A stretch of DNA of 64,000 nucleotides, taken from contig NZ_QULM01000002.1 in the NCBI RefSeq assembly GCF_003482105.1, positions 305,486-369,485 of the forward strand, read 5' to 3'. Shown in pieces: positions 26,101-34,096 of the stretch; position 1 is the stretch's first letter; each line of letters starts with the position of its first letter. This stretch comes from Coprococcus sp. OM04-5BH. GTDB taxonomy: Bacteria; Bacillota; Clostridia; Lachnospirales; Lachnospiraceae. Made by a program: the position numbers and the translations under genes. The notes under the pieces are model-generated. The model ran no database searches and was not told the origin of the DNA. It saw nothing but the letters and a program-made list of their open reading frames with translations.

Positions 26101-26678
26101 TACATTCTTCCTATAATACTGCTGCCATTGTCCTTAAGCCACTTTTTCGCCTTTTTATAATCCGGCAGTACCTTCTGAACCTCTGCCCAGAAAGCAGCCG
26201 AATGATCCATATGTATTCTATGGCACAGTTCATGAACAACCACATAATCGATCACATCCGGTGGTGTAAGCATAAGCAGGCAGTTAAAGTTCAGATTTCC
26301 CTTTTCACTGCAGCTTCCCCATCTGGATTTCTGGTTCCGTATGGTGATCCTGCCGTAGCTTATGCCATTTGCCCCAACCATAGGTGCATAATGCTTCACC
26401 CTATCAGGAATGTATGCCAGTGCCTCTTCAGCCAGCTTCTTAATATCATCCATGGATAACATTGGCTGTTTCCTCGCTTCAAGCTCTGAATTTCTCACCT
26501 GCATTTGCTCCAGGTGCTTATTGATCCACGACTGTTTTTCATTCAATATCTGGTCTATCTCCTTTTCCGTGATACGACGCGGCACTCTGAGAGTCACTGT
26601 CAGATCAGGCTTAACTTCTATTGATACTGTTTTTCTGTTTGAACGTATTATTGTTACGTCTGTTTTTTGAGAGTACAT
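26100..26678 (-). CDS. YgjP-like zinc metallopeptidase (M48/SprT-like, DUF45)
   Basis: Cytosolic predicted zinc peptidase. The active-site helix VVHELCHRIHMDHSAAFW (about residues 146-163) gives the HExxH-type ligands as HELCH plus a downstream histidine. RNQKSRWGSCSEKGNLNFN is the other family signature. AGAGGAAAATAAA precedes the ATG at 26678. The HTH gene stops two bases before it, so they form a unit. YgjP proteins often sit in restriction or stress operons; here no such genes are next to it. Substrate unknown. Confidence 0.88.
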   Translation of the reverse strand: MYSQKTDVTIIRSNRKTVSIEVKPDLTVTLRVPRRITEKEIDQILNEKQSWINKHLEQMQVRNSELEARKQPMLSMDDIKKLAEEALAYIPDRVKHYAPMVGANGISYGRITIRNQKSRWGSCSEKGNLNFNCLLMLTPPDVIDYVVVHELCHRIHMDHSAAFWAEVQKVLPDYKKAKKWLKDNGSSIIGRM

Positions 26679-26679
26679 T

Positions 26680-26895
26680 TTATTTTCCTCTTTTCTCAAC
26701 TTCCAGATCGAGACCTAACAAATTGATCAAATCTATTGTTTTCCCTATTTCTGCCGTAGCCTTTCCTCGTTCAAGATCCGATATAAAGCTTACACTGAAC
26801 CCTGTAAAATCAGACAAATATGCCTGAGTGTATCCCAGTTCCTTTCTTCTTTTTCGGATTGCTTCCCCAAGAACTTTTGAGTCTATTATCTTCAT
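26680..26895 (-). CDS. Small HTH regulator, HipB/Y4mF-like
   Basis: A 71-residue Cro/C1-type HTH protein: LGEAIRKRRKELGYTQAYLS, then SVSFISDLERGKATAEIG and a short LLGLDLEVEKR tail. It resembles Y4mF-type antitoxins and HipB, which normally stand beside a toxin. Here the next gene is the YgjP-like peptidase and no HipA is present. AAGGAAAACGAT precedes the ATG. It likely controls its own operon through the CCGTACGG sites at 26965-27050. Confidence 0.85.
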   Translation of the reverse strand: MKIIDSKVLGEAIRKRRKELGYTQAYLSDFTGFSVSFISDLERGKATAEIGKTIDLINLLGLDLEVEKRGK

Positions 26896-26964
26896 ATCGT
26901 TTTCCTTTATTATTAGTCATTATAAAACTCGCCTGGCAAACAATTCTTTCAAATTAAAGTTTTA

Positions 26965-27050
26965 GCCGTACGACTTATTTTATATATTATGTCACAAATT
27001 ACGCCGTACGGCAATATTTTTTATACTTTTGCATGTTTTAGCCGTACGGT
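26965..27050. promoter_or_regulatory. Three GCCGTACGGC-type operators spaced 38 bp
   Basis: Sites GCCGTACGAC (26965), GCCGTACGGC (27003) and GCCGTACGGT (27041), each 38 bases apart. The middle site is a perfect 10-base palindrome and overlaps a possible -35 box. Two sites are preceded by TTTTA. Confidence 0.8.
26986..27014 (-). promoter_or_regulatory. Probable promoter of the HTH-YgjP unit
   Basis: TTGCCG (27009-27014) and CATAAT (26986-26991) are 17 bases apart on the minus strand. The -35 overlaps operator 2, and operator 1 falls just past the predicted start. A second TATAAT lies at 26919-26924 without a good -35. Confidence 0.5.
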
Positions 27051-27057
27051 TCATTTT

Positions 27058-27735
<678 letters not shown>

Positions 27736-27803
27736 TTATACAGTCTTAACATCACCTGCTCTTGGCATGATAATCCATTTTCAGGGGAAACGGGAGTAGC
27801 CAT

Positions 27804-27837
27804 AAAAAATCACAGGTCAAATTTATGACCTGTGATT
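27804..27837 (-). terminator. Terminator of the ArsC-like gene
   Basis: Stem AATCACAGGTCA / TGACCTGTGATT with a short loop and a T-run on the minus strand. Confidence 0.9.
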
Positions 27838-27851
27838 CTTTGCTCATTTGC

Positions 27852-28202
27852 TTATTTTAATTTTTCTTTCCACTCTGTTTCCTTAAATCCCACAAGAACA
27901 GTTTTCTCATCCACCACCATAGGGCGTTTAACCAGCATACCATTTGTAGCAAGGAGCTTTAACTGATCATCCTCGCTCATGGATGGAAGCTTGTCCTTAA
28001 GCTTCATTTCCTTATAAAGCATACCACTGGTGTTGAAGAACTTCTTTAATGGCAACCCACTGATTGCATGCCATTTTTTCAATTCTTCATATGTGGGATT
28101 ACTCTCAACTATATGACGCTCTGTGTAATCTATCCCATTCTCATCTAACCATTTTTTTGCCTTTTGGCAGGTTGAACATTTCGGATAACATATAAATAAC
28201 AT
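27852..28202 (-). CDS. ArsC/Spx family thioredoxin-fold protein
   Basis: A 116-residue protein: MLFICYPKCSTCQKAKKWLD at the start holds the Cys-x-x-Cys, and LKDKLPSM and GMLVKRPMVVDEKTVLVGFK form the RP-containing end. This is the YffB/ArsC-like branch, here with a CSTC motif as in Spx. It might reduce arsenate or act as a redox regulator. The short form and absence of ars genes favour an unassigned reductase. The third start (ATG 28202) is chosen because TGGAGAG lies eight bases upstream. Confidence 0.87.
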   Translation of the reverse strand: MLFICYPKCSTCQKAKKWLDENGIDYTERHIVESNPTYEELKKWHAISGLPLKKFFNTSGMLYKEMKLKDKLPSMSEDDQLKLLATNGMLVKRPMVVDEKTVLVGFKETEWKEKLK

Positions 28203-28394
28203 TTTCATCACTCTCCATGCTTTTTCTTAAACAATTATCTTATTTCTGCACCAAATGGCATTAAAACTAACTTTGCGATCTTGAAAAACTGCTTTCCAAA
28301 TGGTATTCCGATGATTGTCTTATCCTTATTATATTACCATTTATTTTCTTTAATTAACAGTATTTTGTTTCCATCACAGCTAAAAATGCCGAAA

Positions 28395-28439
28395 GAAAAA
28401 CAGACTTCAAATCCTGACTTATCATCAGGATCTGAAGCC
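28395..28439 (-). terminator. Terminator of the MerR-membrane protein operon
   Basis: Minus-strand stem GCTTCAGATCCTGA / TCAGGATTTGAAGT with a short loop, followed by GTTTTTC. Confidence 0.75.
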
Positions 28440-28459
28440 CGCTAAATTTACCAAACAAC

Positions 28460-28921
28460 TCATGCTTTATTTTTAGCCTTTTCAATAAATCTAACAATAA
28501 TACCAGCAATCATCACAGCATATACAATGTATATCACAGTAAAAGCCACTCCTTTATCAAATGATCCCGGTACAATTCCTCTGTCAGAAAAATCCCATTT
28601 AAGCACTTCAAATGCTACAATAGTAAGAACACATGAAACAATCATTCCAACAGGCTTCATCTTTACACATGTGATGAGATAAATTATAGCAAACAATATT
28701 ATAAGCCCCAACATTGTTGGCACAAATATTTTGTAAAAGGTTTCATACTCCTTGCTACCCCATACCCCAGAGTCTGAATTTATGTATAGCTTTGCAATTC
28801 CAAATAATGATTCATTTACCATATGCGACTCTGCAAATGTCAAAAACAATGATATTATCGCCAATGTCGCTCCGGCTATCCCTATAAACATACCAATTAT
28901 TTTGTTATTTGTTTTCTCCAT
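28460..28921 (-). CDS. Four-helix membrane protein
   Basis: A 153-residue integral membrane protein with about four transmembrane stretches: GMFIGIAGATLAIISLFLTF, TMLGLIILFAIIYLITCV, VGMIVSCVLTIVAFEVL and VAFTVIYIVYAVMIAGIIV. An outside loop between helices 1 and 2 carries SDSGVWGSKEYETFYKIF. The short basic ends lie inside. No family recognised. It follows the MerR gene by five bases and is closed by a terminator, so it is probably the target of that regulator. Confidence 0.8.
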   Translation of the reverse strand: MEKTNNKIIGMFIGIAGATLAIISLFLTFAESHMVNESLFGIAKLYINSDSGVWGSKEYETFYKIFVPTMLGLIILFAIIYLITCVKMKPVGMIVSCVLTIVAFEVLKWDFSDRGIVPGSFDKGVAFTVIYIVYAVMIAGIIVRFIEKAKNKA

Positions 28922-28926
28922 ACTAT

Positions 28927-29280
28927 TTACCCTCCTGTGTTTTCCTCTTCTAATTTTGATATTATATCCTTTGCCTCATTTATAAGCTGCCCATAAGCCT
29001 CTCTTTTTTCCTGCATAACCTGTATCTGCAATTCCAGACGTATCTTTAATTCCTTATTAGGCAGATCAAATAACTTTTTTATATCATCCAGAGAAAATCC
29101 AAATTGCTGATACAAACGTATCCTTTTCACCCGCTTCTGAGCCTCTTCATTATATAACAAATGTCCGTATTTATTGGTGGCTGCAGCAGATACGAGTTTC
29201 TTTTGCTCATACCCCTGAACCATCCTCCTCGTTACCCTCTCCCTTCTGCACATTTCTTTCAAAGTTATCAATTCGCCCAT
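28927..29280 (-). CDS. MerR family transcriptional regulator
   Basis: N-terminal winged HTH typical of MerR proteins (LITLKEMCRRERVTRRMVQG, then NKYGHLLYNEEAQKRVKRI) with a dimerisation helix (LELQIQVMQEKREAYGQLIN). There is no cysteine-bearing metal site or drug-binding domain, and the length of 117 residues marks a minimal member. It sits upstream of the membrane protein in one operon. A perfect TGCACGTAACGTGCA dyad lies 29 bases upstream of the start. Confidence 0.9.
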   Translation of the reverse strand: MGELITLKEMCRRERVTRRMVQGYEQKKLVSAAATNKYGHLLYNEEAQKRVKRIRLYQQFGFSLDDIKKLFDLPNKELKIRLELQIQVMQEKREAYGQLINEAKDIISKLEEENTGG

Positions 29281-29308
29281 GTTATACCTCTCTATTTGAC
29301 CTTAAGGC

Positions 29309-29328
29309 TGCACGTAACGTGCAGTCAA
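29309..29328 (-). promoter_or_regulatory. MerR-type dyad next to a -35 box
   Basis: Perfect dyad TGCACGTAACGTGCA (29309-29323) directly abuts TTGACT (minus strand, 29323-29328). This fits MerR promoters, where the dyad fills the spacer between -35 and -10. The -10 is weak. Confidence 0.65.
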
Positions 29329-29388
29329 ACATTTTCTTGTTTCATAAAAGGTCTTGTAAATTTCGCGAATTACAACTTTAAGCAAATA

Positions 29389-29452
29389 GAGCAGCAACCA
29401 TTTGAAATTGCCTGCTGCAACGTAACGATGTCCCAGACATCATTACAATAAT
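29389..29452. repeat. Family A element, copy 4 (internal deletion)
   Basis: GAGCAGCAACC and TTGCC are kept, but 11-12 bases of the right side of hairpin 1 are missing. Hairpin 2 (GTAACGATGTC / GACATCATTAC) is intact. It joins the T-tract at 29453. Confidence 0.8.
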
Positions 29453-29481
29453 AAAAAAATCCTCACCAAAATGGTGAGGAT
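29453..29481 (-). terminator. Terminator of tcdA
   Basis: Stem ATCCTCACCA / TGGTGAGGAT, three-base loop, followed on the minus strand by TTTTTTT. Confidence 0.92.
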
Positions 29482-29567
29482 CTACTCATTCTTATTAAAT
29501 TATACTATCTTTCTGGATCTCTCTATATCTTCCACCACAATCAATACATTTCGTAATTTCATGGATT

Positions 29568-30344
29568 CTACATATCTCCGTTGTCCTGCACAGTTTTTGA
29601 CAGATCCTTCACGATCTCACCTGCGATCATAAGTCCTGCCACTGCCGGTACAAATGCTGTACTGCCCGGAATGTCCCTACGCTCTGTACATTTGTGCTGT
29701 GCTCCCGGTGGGCAGATACAACCTGTTCTGCAGCTTATGCTCATATCCTCAAGAGGTCTTATAGGCTGTTCATCAGAATATACAACCTTAAGGTTCTTCA
29801 CATGTCTCTTCTTGAGCTCTCTACGCATGACTCTTGCCAGTGGGCACACGCTGGTCTGGTAAATATCAGCGATCTTAAATCTGCCGGGATCCAGCTTATT
29901 TCCCGCTCCCATGGCACTGATGATCGGCACGTTATGAGCCTTGGCTCTGAGTATCAGTTCAATCTTGGCAGTAACCGTATCCACTGCGTCAACCACATAA
30001 TCATATTCGTCAAATGGGAAATCATCCGCATTTTCAGGAAGAAAGAAACATCTGTGTATCCTGACATCAACATCCGGATTTATATCTAACATCCTTTCCT
30101 TCATGACATCTGCCTTGTACTTGCCTACAGTCTTTCTGGTTGCAATGATCTGTCTGTTAAGATTTGTAAGGCACACCTTGTCGTCATCCACCAGGTCAAA
30201 TGCCCCAACACCGCTTCTTACCAGTGCTTCACATACATAGCCGCCGACACCGCCTATTCCAAATACTGCAACTCTGGACTTCTGTAATTTATTTATGGCA
30301 GCTTCACCTATTAAAAGCTGCGTTCTCGAAAACTGATTTAACAT
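29568..30344 (-). CDS. tcdA: tRNA threonylcarbamoyladenosine dehydratase (CsdL/TcdA)
   Basis: E1-like ATP-dependent enzyme that converts t6A at tRNA position 37 to its cyclic form. It has the adenylation motif VAVFGIGGVGGYVCEALVRS (about residues 25-44), LVDDDKVCLTNLNRQI, VVDAVDTVTAKI and the C-terminal CRTGCICPPGAQHKC stretch. TcdA relatives carry cysteines in this area. Length of 258 residues is normal. GAAGAGGTTAGTGGAAG precedes the ATG. A near-perfect promoter lies 63-91 bases upstream, so it is monocistronic. Confidence 0.93.
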   Translation of the reverse strand: MLNQFSRTQLLIGEAAINKLQKSRVAVFGIGGVGGYVCEALVRSGVGAFDLVDDDKVCLTNLNRQIIATRKTVGKYKADVMKERMLDINPDVDVRIHRCFFLPENADDFPFDEYDYVVDAVDTVTAKIELILRAKAHNVPIISAMGAGNKLDPGRFKIADIYQTSVCPLARVMRRELKKRHVKNLKVVYSDEQPIRPLEDMSISCRTGCICPPGAQHKCTERRDIPGSTAFVPAVAGLMIAGEIVKDLSKTVQDNGDM

Positions 30345-30406
30345 CTTCCACTAACCTCTTCGTAATTTAAGATAGGGTTATCTTAACTCACAATAACCGA
30401 CGATAT

Positions 30407-30435
30407 ATTATATCAACCCGGTATTTTGGTGTCAA
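30407..30435 (-). promoter_or_regulatory. tcdA promoter, consensus quality
   Basis: Minus strand TTGACA (30430-30435), 17-base spacer, TATAAT (30407-30412). The best -35/-10 match in the window. It begins just after the GNAT stop codon. An AAGATA-N4-TATCTT dyad lies between it and the gene. Confidence 0.9.
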
Positions 30436-30450
30436 TGCAATGTTATTTCT

Positions 30451-30867
30451 TTACTTCAACACCCACATATCCATAGCCGCTCCGCCTGTTTCATTAGGTC
30501 TCCGTTCGAAACCAAACTGCTCATAAAAGCTCTCCCTGCCAACAGCCGCCATAAGGAACAATTTTACTGCAAATCCCTCCTCCATGGTATCCTCCAGATG
30601 TTTCATGGTCTGTCTGAGCATATGCCCGGCGATCCCCTGCCCTCTGTAATCTTCGTCTACCACCACGTCTGTTATGTAGGCACAATAATCCCCATTCCAT
30701 AACAAACGTATCATACCGATGACCTTCTCGTCATCATAACAGCACAGGGAATAGAAGCAGTTATTTACAGCATTCTCCGCCTGCTTCACAGGCAGTTCCT
30801 TCCATGCTACCTGACGCCTCAGTCTCTGATAGTCCTCAACCGGTATCTTGTGTTCGTAATGTATCAT
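30451..30867 (-). CDS. GNAT family N-acetyltransferase
   Basis: Acetyl-CoA-dependent acyltransferase of 138 residues. The acetyl-CoA binding motif A is VVVDEDYRGQGIAGHMLRQ (QGIAGHML), with strand 4 AYITDV before it. The tail FYEQFGFERRPNETGGAAMD is the motif shared by small GNATs of uncertain substrate. AAAGGAGG lies nine bases before ATG 30867. The upstream in-frame ATG is only three bases from it. Confidence 0.88.
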   Translation of the reverse strand: MIHYEHKIPVEDYQRLRRQVAWKELPVKQAENAVNNCFYSLCCYDDEKVIGMIRLLWNGDYCAYITDVVVDEDYRGQGIAGHMLRQTMKHLEDTMEEGFAVKLFLMAAVGRESFYEQFGFERRPNETGGAAMDMWVLK

Positions 30868-30934
30868 GTACATACGCCTCCTTTACTATGGTAATATTAT
30901 GCCATAGTTATGATATTTAAAAGCTAAACATAAC

Positions 30935-30970
30935 AAAAAAGAGAGCCTTTAGATTTCTCTAAAAGCCCTC
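30935..30970 (-). terminator. Terminator of the GGGtGRT operon
   Basis: Minus strand GAGGGCTTTTAGA / TCTAAAGGCTCTC, GAAA loop, then TTTTTT. Confidence 0.92.
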
Positions 30971-30997
30971 TGATCCGCTTAAAATCAAGCCTTTTAT

Positions 30998-32008
30998 TTA
31001 GAACTTACCAGCCTTTGCTGCTTCCTCAACAGAAACTGCAACTGCAACTGTAGCACCAACCATAGGGTTGTTACCCATTCCGATAAGACCCATCATTTCT
31101 ACGTGTGCAGGAACTGATGATGAACCAGCGAACTGTGCATCTGAGTGCATACGTCCAAGTGTATCTGTCATACCATATGAAGCTGGACCTGCAGCCATGT
31201 TATCTGGATGAAGTGTACGTCCTGTACCACCGCCTGATGCTACTGAGAAGTACTTCTTACCCTGCTCGATACATTCCTTCTTGTATGTACCTGCAACCGG
31301 ATGCTGGAAACGTGTAGGGTTTGTTGAGTTACCTGTGATAGATACGCCAACATTCTCGTAGTGCATTATAGCAACACCTTCCTGAACATCGTCAGCACCG
31401 TAGCACTTAACTGTTGCACGAAGACCATTTGAATATGGCTTCTCATATACTACGTTGAGCTTAGCTTCCTTGTAGTCATACTTTGTCTCAACATATGTGA
31501 ATCCGTTAATTCTTGAGATGATCTGAGCTGCGTCCTTACCAAGACCGTTAAGGATAACTCTAAGAGGCTTCTGACGAACCTTGTTAGCCTTCTCAGCGAT
31601 ACCGATAGCACCCTCAGCTGCCGCAAATGACTCATGACCTGCTAAGAAACAGAAGCACTCTGTCTCTTCCTCAAGTAACATCTTACCAAGGTTACCATGT
31701 CCAAGACCAACCTTACGATGATCAGCAACTGATCCAGGAATACAGAATGACTGAAGTCCCTCACCGATAGCTGCTGCAGCGTCTGCTGCCTTTCTGCAAC
31801 CCTTCTTAATAGCGATAGCTGCACCTACTGTGTAAGCCCAGCATGCGTTCTCAAAACAAATTGGCTGAATCTTCTTAACCTGCTCGTAAACGTCAAGTCC
31901 AGCGTCCTTTGTAATCTTCTCAGCTTCTTCAATAGAAGCAATACCATAGCTGTTAAGTACAGCGTTAATCTGGTCTATTCTTCTTTCATATGATTCAAAT
32001 AATGCCAT
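30998..32008 (-). CDS. GGGtGRT protein
   Basis: A 336-residue protein named for its motif SVASGGGTGRTLHPDNMAAG (about residues 263-282). Function is not established, but it regularly stands beside a NifU-like scaffold in anaerobes. Seen: a helical N-terminal part, a middle segment with FENACWAYTVGAAIAI, an HRKVGLGHGNLGKML segment, and a C-terminal VEMMGLIGMGNNPMVGATVA. Cysteines in ICFENAC, FCIPG and CFCFL could bind metal or sulfur. Arginine is written only as CGT and AGA, which fits high expression. It follows its partner by 21 bases and ends in a strong terminator. Confidence 0.92.
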   Translation of the reverse strand: MALFESYERRIDQINAVLNSYGIASIEEAEKITKDAGLDVYEQVKKIQPICFENACWAYTVGAAIAIKKGCRKAADAAAAIGEGLQSFCIPGSVADHRKVGLGHGNLGKMLLEEETECFCFLAGHESFAAAEGAIGIAEKANKVRQKPLRVILNGLGKDAAQIISRINGFTYVETKYDYKEAKLNVVYEKPYSNGLRATVKCYGADDVQEGVAIMHYENVGVSITGNSTNPTRFQHPVAGTYKKECIEQGKKYFSVASGGGTGRTLHPDNMAAGPASYGMTDTLGRMHSDAQFAGSSSVPAHVEMMGLIGMGNNPMVGATVAVAVSVEEAAKAGKF

Positions 32009-32029
32009 TGTTCTCGTTTCTCCTTTCTA

Positions 32030-32722
32030 TTACTCCTGTCTTGGGTCAATGATCTTAACGGCATCAGCAACACGGCCATACTGACCCTTTGCCTTCTCCC
32101 AAGCTGTGTTAGGGTCATCACCCTTCTTGATGAAATCAGTCATCTTTCCAAGAGAAACGAACTGATATCCAATAACCTCATTGTCTGCGTCAAGTGCAAT
32201 ACCTGTTACATAGCCCTCTGCCATCTCAAGGTAACGAACACCCTTAGCCTTTGTTGCGTACATTGTACCAACCTGTGAACGGAGACCCTTACCAAGATCC
32301 TCAAGTCCTGCACCAACTGCAAGTCCGTCATCTGAGAATGCTGACTGTGTACGTCCGTATACGATCTGGAGGAATAACTCTCTCATAGCTGTGTTGATAG
32401 CATCACAAACAAGGTCTGTGTTAAGTGCTTCAAGAATTGTCTTGCCCTGAAGAACCTCAGCAGCCATAGCAGCTGAATGTGTCATACCTGAACAACCAAT
32501 AGTCTCAACCAATGCTTCCTCAATAATACCATCTTTTACGTTAAGTGAAAGCTTGCAGGCACCCTGCTGTGGTGCACACCAGCCTACGCCGTGTGTAAAA
32601 CCGGAGATGTCTTCAATCTTCTTTGAGTAAACCCACTTTCCTTCTTCTGGAATAGGAGCTGGCTCATGCTTTGCACCCTTAGCAACAGGGCACATGTTTT
32701 CAACTTCCTTAGTGTAAATCAT
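32030..32722 (-). CDS. NifU-like Fe-S scaffold paired with GGGtGRT protein
   Basis: A 230-residue protein whose N-terminal part resembles the IscU/NifU scaffold fold: WCAPQQGACKLSLNVKDGII and VETIGCSGMTHSAAMAAEVL supply two of the three usual ligand cysteines, and VCDAINTAMRELFLQIVYG lacks the third in the canonical position. A C-terminal extension of about 90 residues (SQVGTMYATKAKGVRYLEMA) is not in SufU. The ATG has AAAGGAGTTTCACA upstream. A second, separate scaffold system beside suf is unusual. Its client proteins are unknown. Confidence 0.88.
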   Translation of the reverse strand: MIYTKEVENMCPVAKGAKHEPAPIPEEGKWVYSKKIEDISGFTHGVGWCAPQQGACKLSLNVKDGIIEEALVETIGCSGMTHSAAMAAEVLQGKTILEALNTDLVCDAINTAMRELFLQIVYGRTQSAFSDDGLAVGAGLEDLGKGLRSQVGTMYATKAKGVRYLEMAEGYVTGIALDADNEVIGYQFVSLGKMTDFIKKGDDPNTAWEKAKGQYGRVADAVKIIDPRQE

Positions 32723-32875
32723 TGTGAAACTCCTTTCGAAATATAAATTACTTAATTAGGTTATGGATATTCTTAAAAACCACACCATTGGATACATTTT
32801 CTCATAAATTGACAATTTAGTCTATACCAAACCGAAAAAAAGTTATTAATAAGGAATAAAAAATTGCATATTCGC

Positions 32876-32904
32876 CTTATAGTTGATATCCACATATCAA
32901 TAAA
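32876..32904 (-). promoter_or_regulatory. Candidate promoter and dyad operator of the GGGtGRT operon
   Basis: Minus strand TTTATT (32899-32904), 17 bases, TATAAG (32876-32881). The spacer holds the dyad TTGATATCCACATATCAA (plus strand, 32883-32900) with 7-base arms. A leader of about 150 bases follows. The 32723-33118 spacer otherwise holds the PHP promoter and leader hairpins and shows no gene. Confidence 0.5.
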
Positions 32905-32987
32905 CGTCATTACAGGCATTTTCAATTTCATTTAAAGCCTTCTTGTTATAGATTTAATTATATCAACTATATTTATCGGTAAGGTAT

Positions 32988-33016
32988 TTGACCTTATCAA
33001 CCTGTTAAGATAAAAT
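32988..33016 (+). promoter_or_regulatory. Promoter of the PHP gene
   Basis: TTGACC (32988-32993), 17-base spacer, TAAAAT (33011-33016). The -35 lies in the dyad TAAGGT-N5-ACCTTA (32980-32996). Confidence 0.65.
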
Positions 33017-33060
33017 TAAGTAAATAATTAACAATCGCCTCACTGGCAAGAATAATGGTA

Positions 33061-33086
33061 AGGTGACACCTGACAGTCAGGTTTTT
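33061..33086 (+). promoter_or_regulatory. Possible attenuator in the PHP leader
   Basis: ACCTGA-CAG-TCAGGT (33068-33082) is followed by TTTT. The alternative hairpin AGGTG-A-CACCT (33061-33071) uses the same bases, so the two exclude each other. Both stems are short. Confidence 0.35.
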
Positions 33087-33118
33087 AATAGACTGATATT
33101 CAAAAAAGGGGAATCAAT

Positions 33119-33985
33119 ATGAAATACATAGACATGCACATACACACAACCGCTTCTGATGGTTCATGTACCCCGGAGGAGGTATGTCAGAAAGTAATCG
33201 AAAAGGATCTTGCTGCATTTGCAATTACAGACCATGACACGGTAGACGGAATATTGCCGGCACTTTCATATATGAAGGAAGCCACCGGAACCGAACATGC
33301 TGACACTCTCCCGGATTTCATTCCGGGCATAGAGCTTTCCGCCATGTACAAGGACAGGGAGATCCACATCCTTGGATATTATGTGGACTATACCAATCCT
33401 GAATTTCTCGCTATACTTGACGATATAAAAAATGATCGTATCAAGCGTAATACTGCCATGTGTGAACTCTTTCAGGCACAGGGTATTGACATGACCATGG
33501 AGAAGCTTGCCCACGGCAATCCCGGTTCAGTCATTACCAGGGCACATTTTGCCAGGGTTCTTCTTGAAGAAGGCATTGTAAAGAACAAGGAACAGGCATT
33601 TAAGAAATACCTTGGGGAAGGCTGCAAATGTTATATAAAGAAAGAGGAAATTCCCTGCGAATATGCCATGAAAATTCTTAGGAAATACAGTAAGGGTGCT
33701 TTTCTTGCCCACCCTATGCTGTACAAATACGGTTACAGGGAGATTGAAGAATTGATAGAATATCTTATCCCTCTGGGACTTAAGGGCATAGAGGCGTATC
33801 ATTCATCAAATAACGGCTACGACAGCGGACGTCTTCGTGAGATTGCTCTCCACTATGATCTTCTGGTATCCGGCGGCTCTGATTTTCACGGTTATATCAA
33901 GCCCGACATAGATATAGGCAGTGGACGTGGAAGCCTTCGTGTTACGGAAGCTGTATATCAAAACTGGAGCAGCAACCATTTGTAA
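33119..33985 (+). CDS. PHP domain phosphoesterase (YciV/TrpH-like)
   Basis: Metal-dependent phosphoesterase of the polymerase-and-histidinol-phosphatase family. Metal ligands are visible in order: YIDMHIHTTASDGSCTPEEV (residues 3-22), AFAITDHDTVDG, IPGIELSAMYKDREIHILGY, AFLAHPMLYKYGY, and VSGGSDFHGYIKPDIDIG. This is the 3',5'-nucleoside bisphosphate phosphatase / 5' to 3' RNase AM (YciV) architecture. The main body ends near YQNW, and the last residues SSNHL and the stop are encoded by a family A element. AAAAAAGGGGAATCAAT precedes the ATG. Confidence 0.92.
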   Translation: MKYIDMHIHTTASDGSCTPEEVCQKVIEKDLAAFAITDHDTVDGILPALSYMKEATGTEHADTLPDFIPGIELSAMYKDREIHILGYYVDYTNPEFLAILDDIKNDRIKRNTAMCELFQAQGIDMTMEKLAHGNPGSVITRAHFARVLLEEGIVKNKEQAFKKYLGEGCKCYIKKEEIPCEYAMKILRKYSKGAFLAHPMLYKYGYREIEELIEYLIPLGLKGIEAYHSSNNGYDSGRLREIALHYDLLVSGGSDFHGYIKPDIDIGSGRGSLRVTEAVYQNWSSNHL

Positions 33986-34042
33986 TTGCCTACGGCAAGA
34001 GTTGCTGCAACGTAACGATGTCACAGACATCATTACAATAAA
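33967..34042. repeat. Family A two-hairpin element, copy 5
   Basis: Overlaps the last six codons of the PHP gene and gives its TAA stop. Hairpin 1 GCAGCAACC / GAGTTGCTGC, hairpin 2 GTAACGATGTC / GACATCATTAC. Its end joins the A-rich side of the terminator at 34044. Confidence 0.85.
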
Positions 34043-34043
34043 T

Positions 34044-34079
34044 AAAACACAGCCTTGGATGATCCAATGGCTGTGTTTA
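34044..34079. terminator. Bidirectional terminator between PHP gene and yajC
   Basis: Stem AAACACAGCC / GGCTGTGTTT with inner TTGGAT/ATCCAA. It closes two convergent genes. Confidence 0.9.
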
Positions 34080-34096
34080 TCTGTCTATACGAAATA

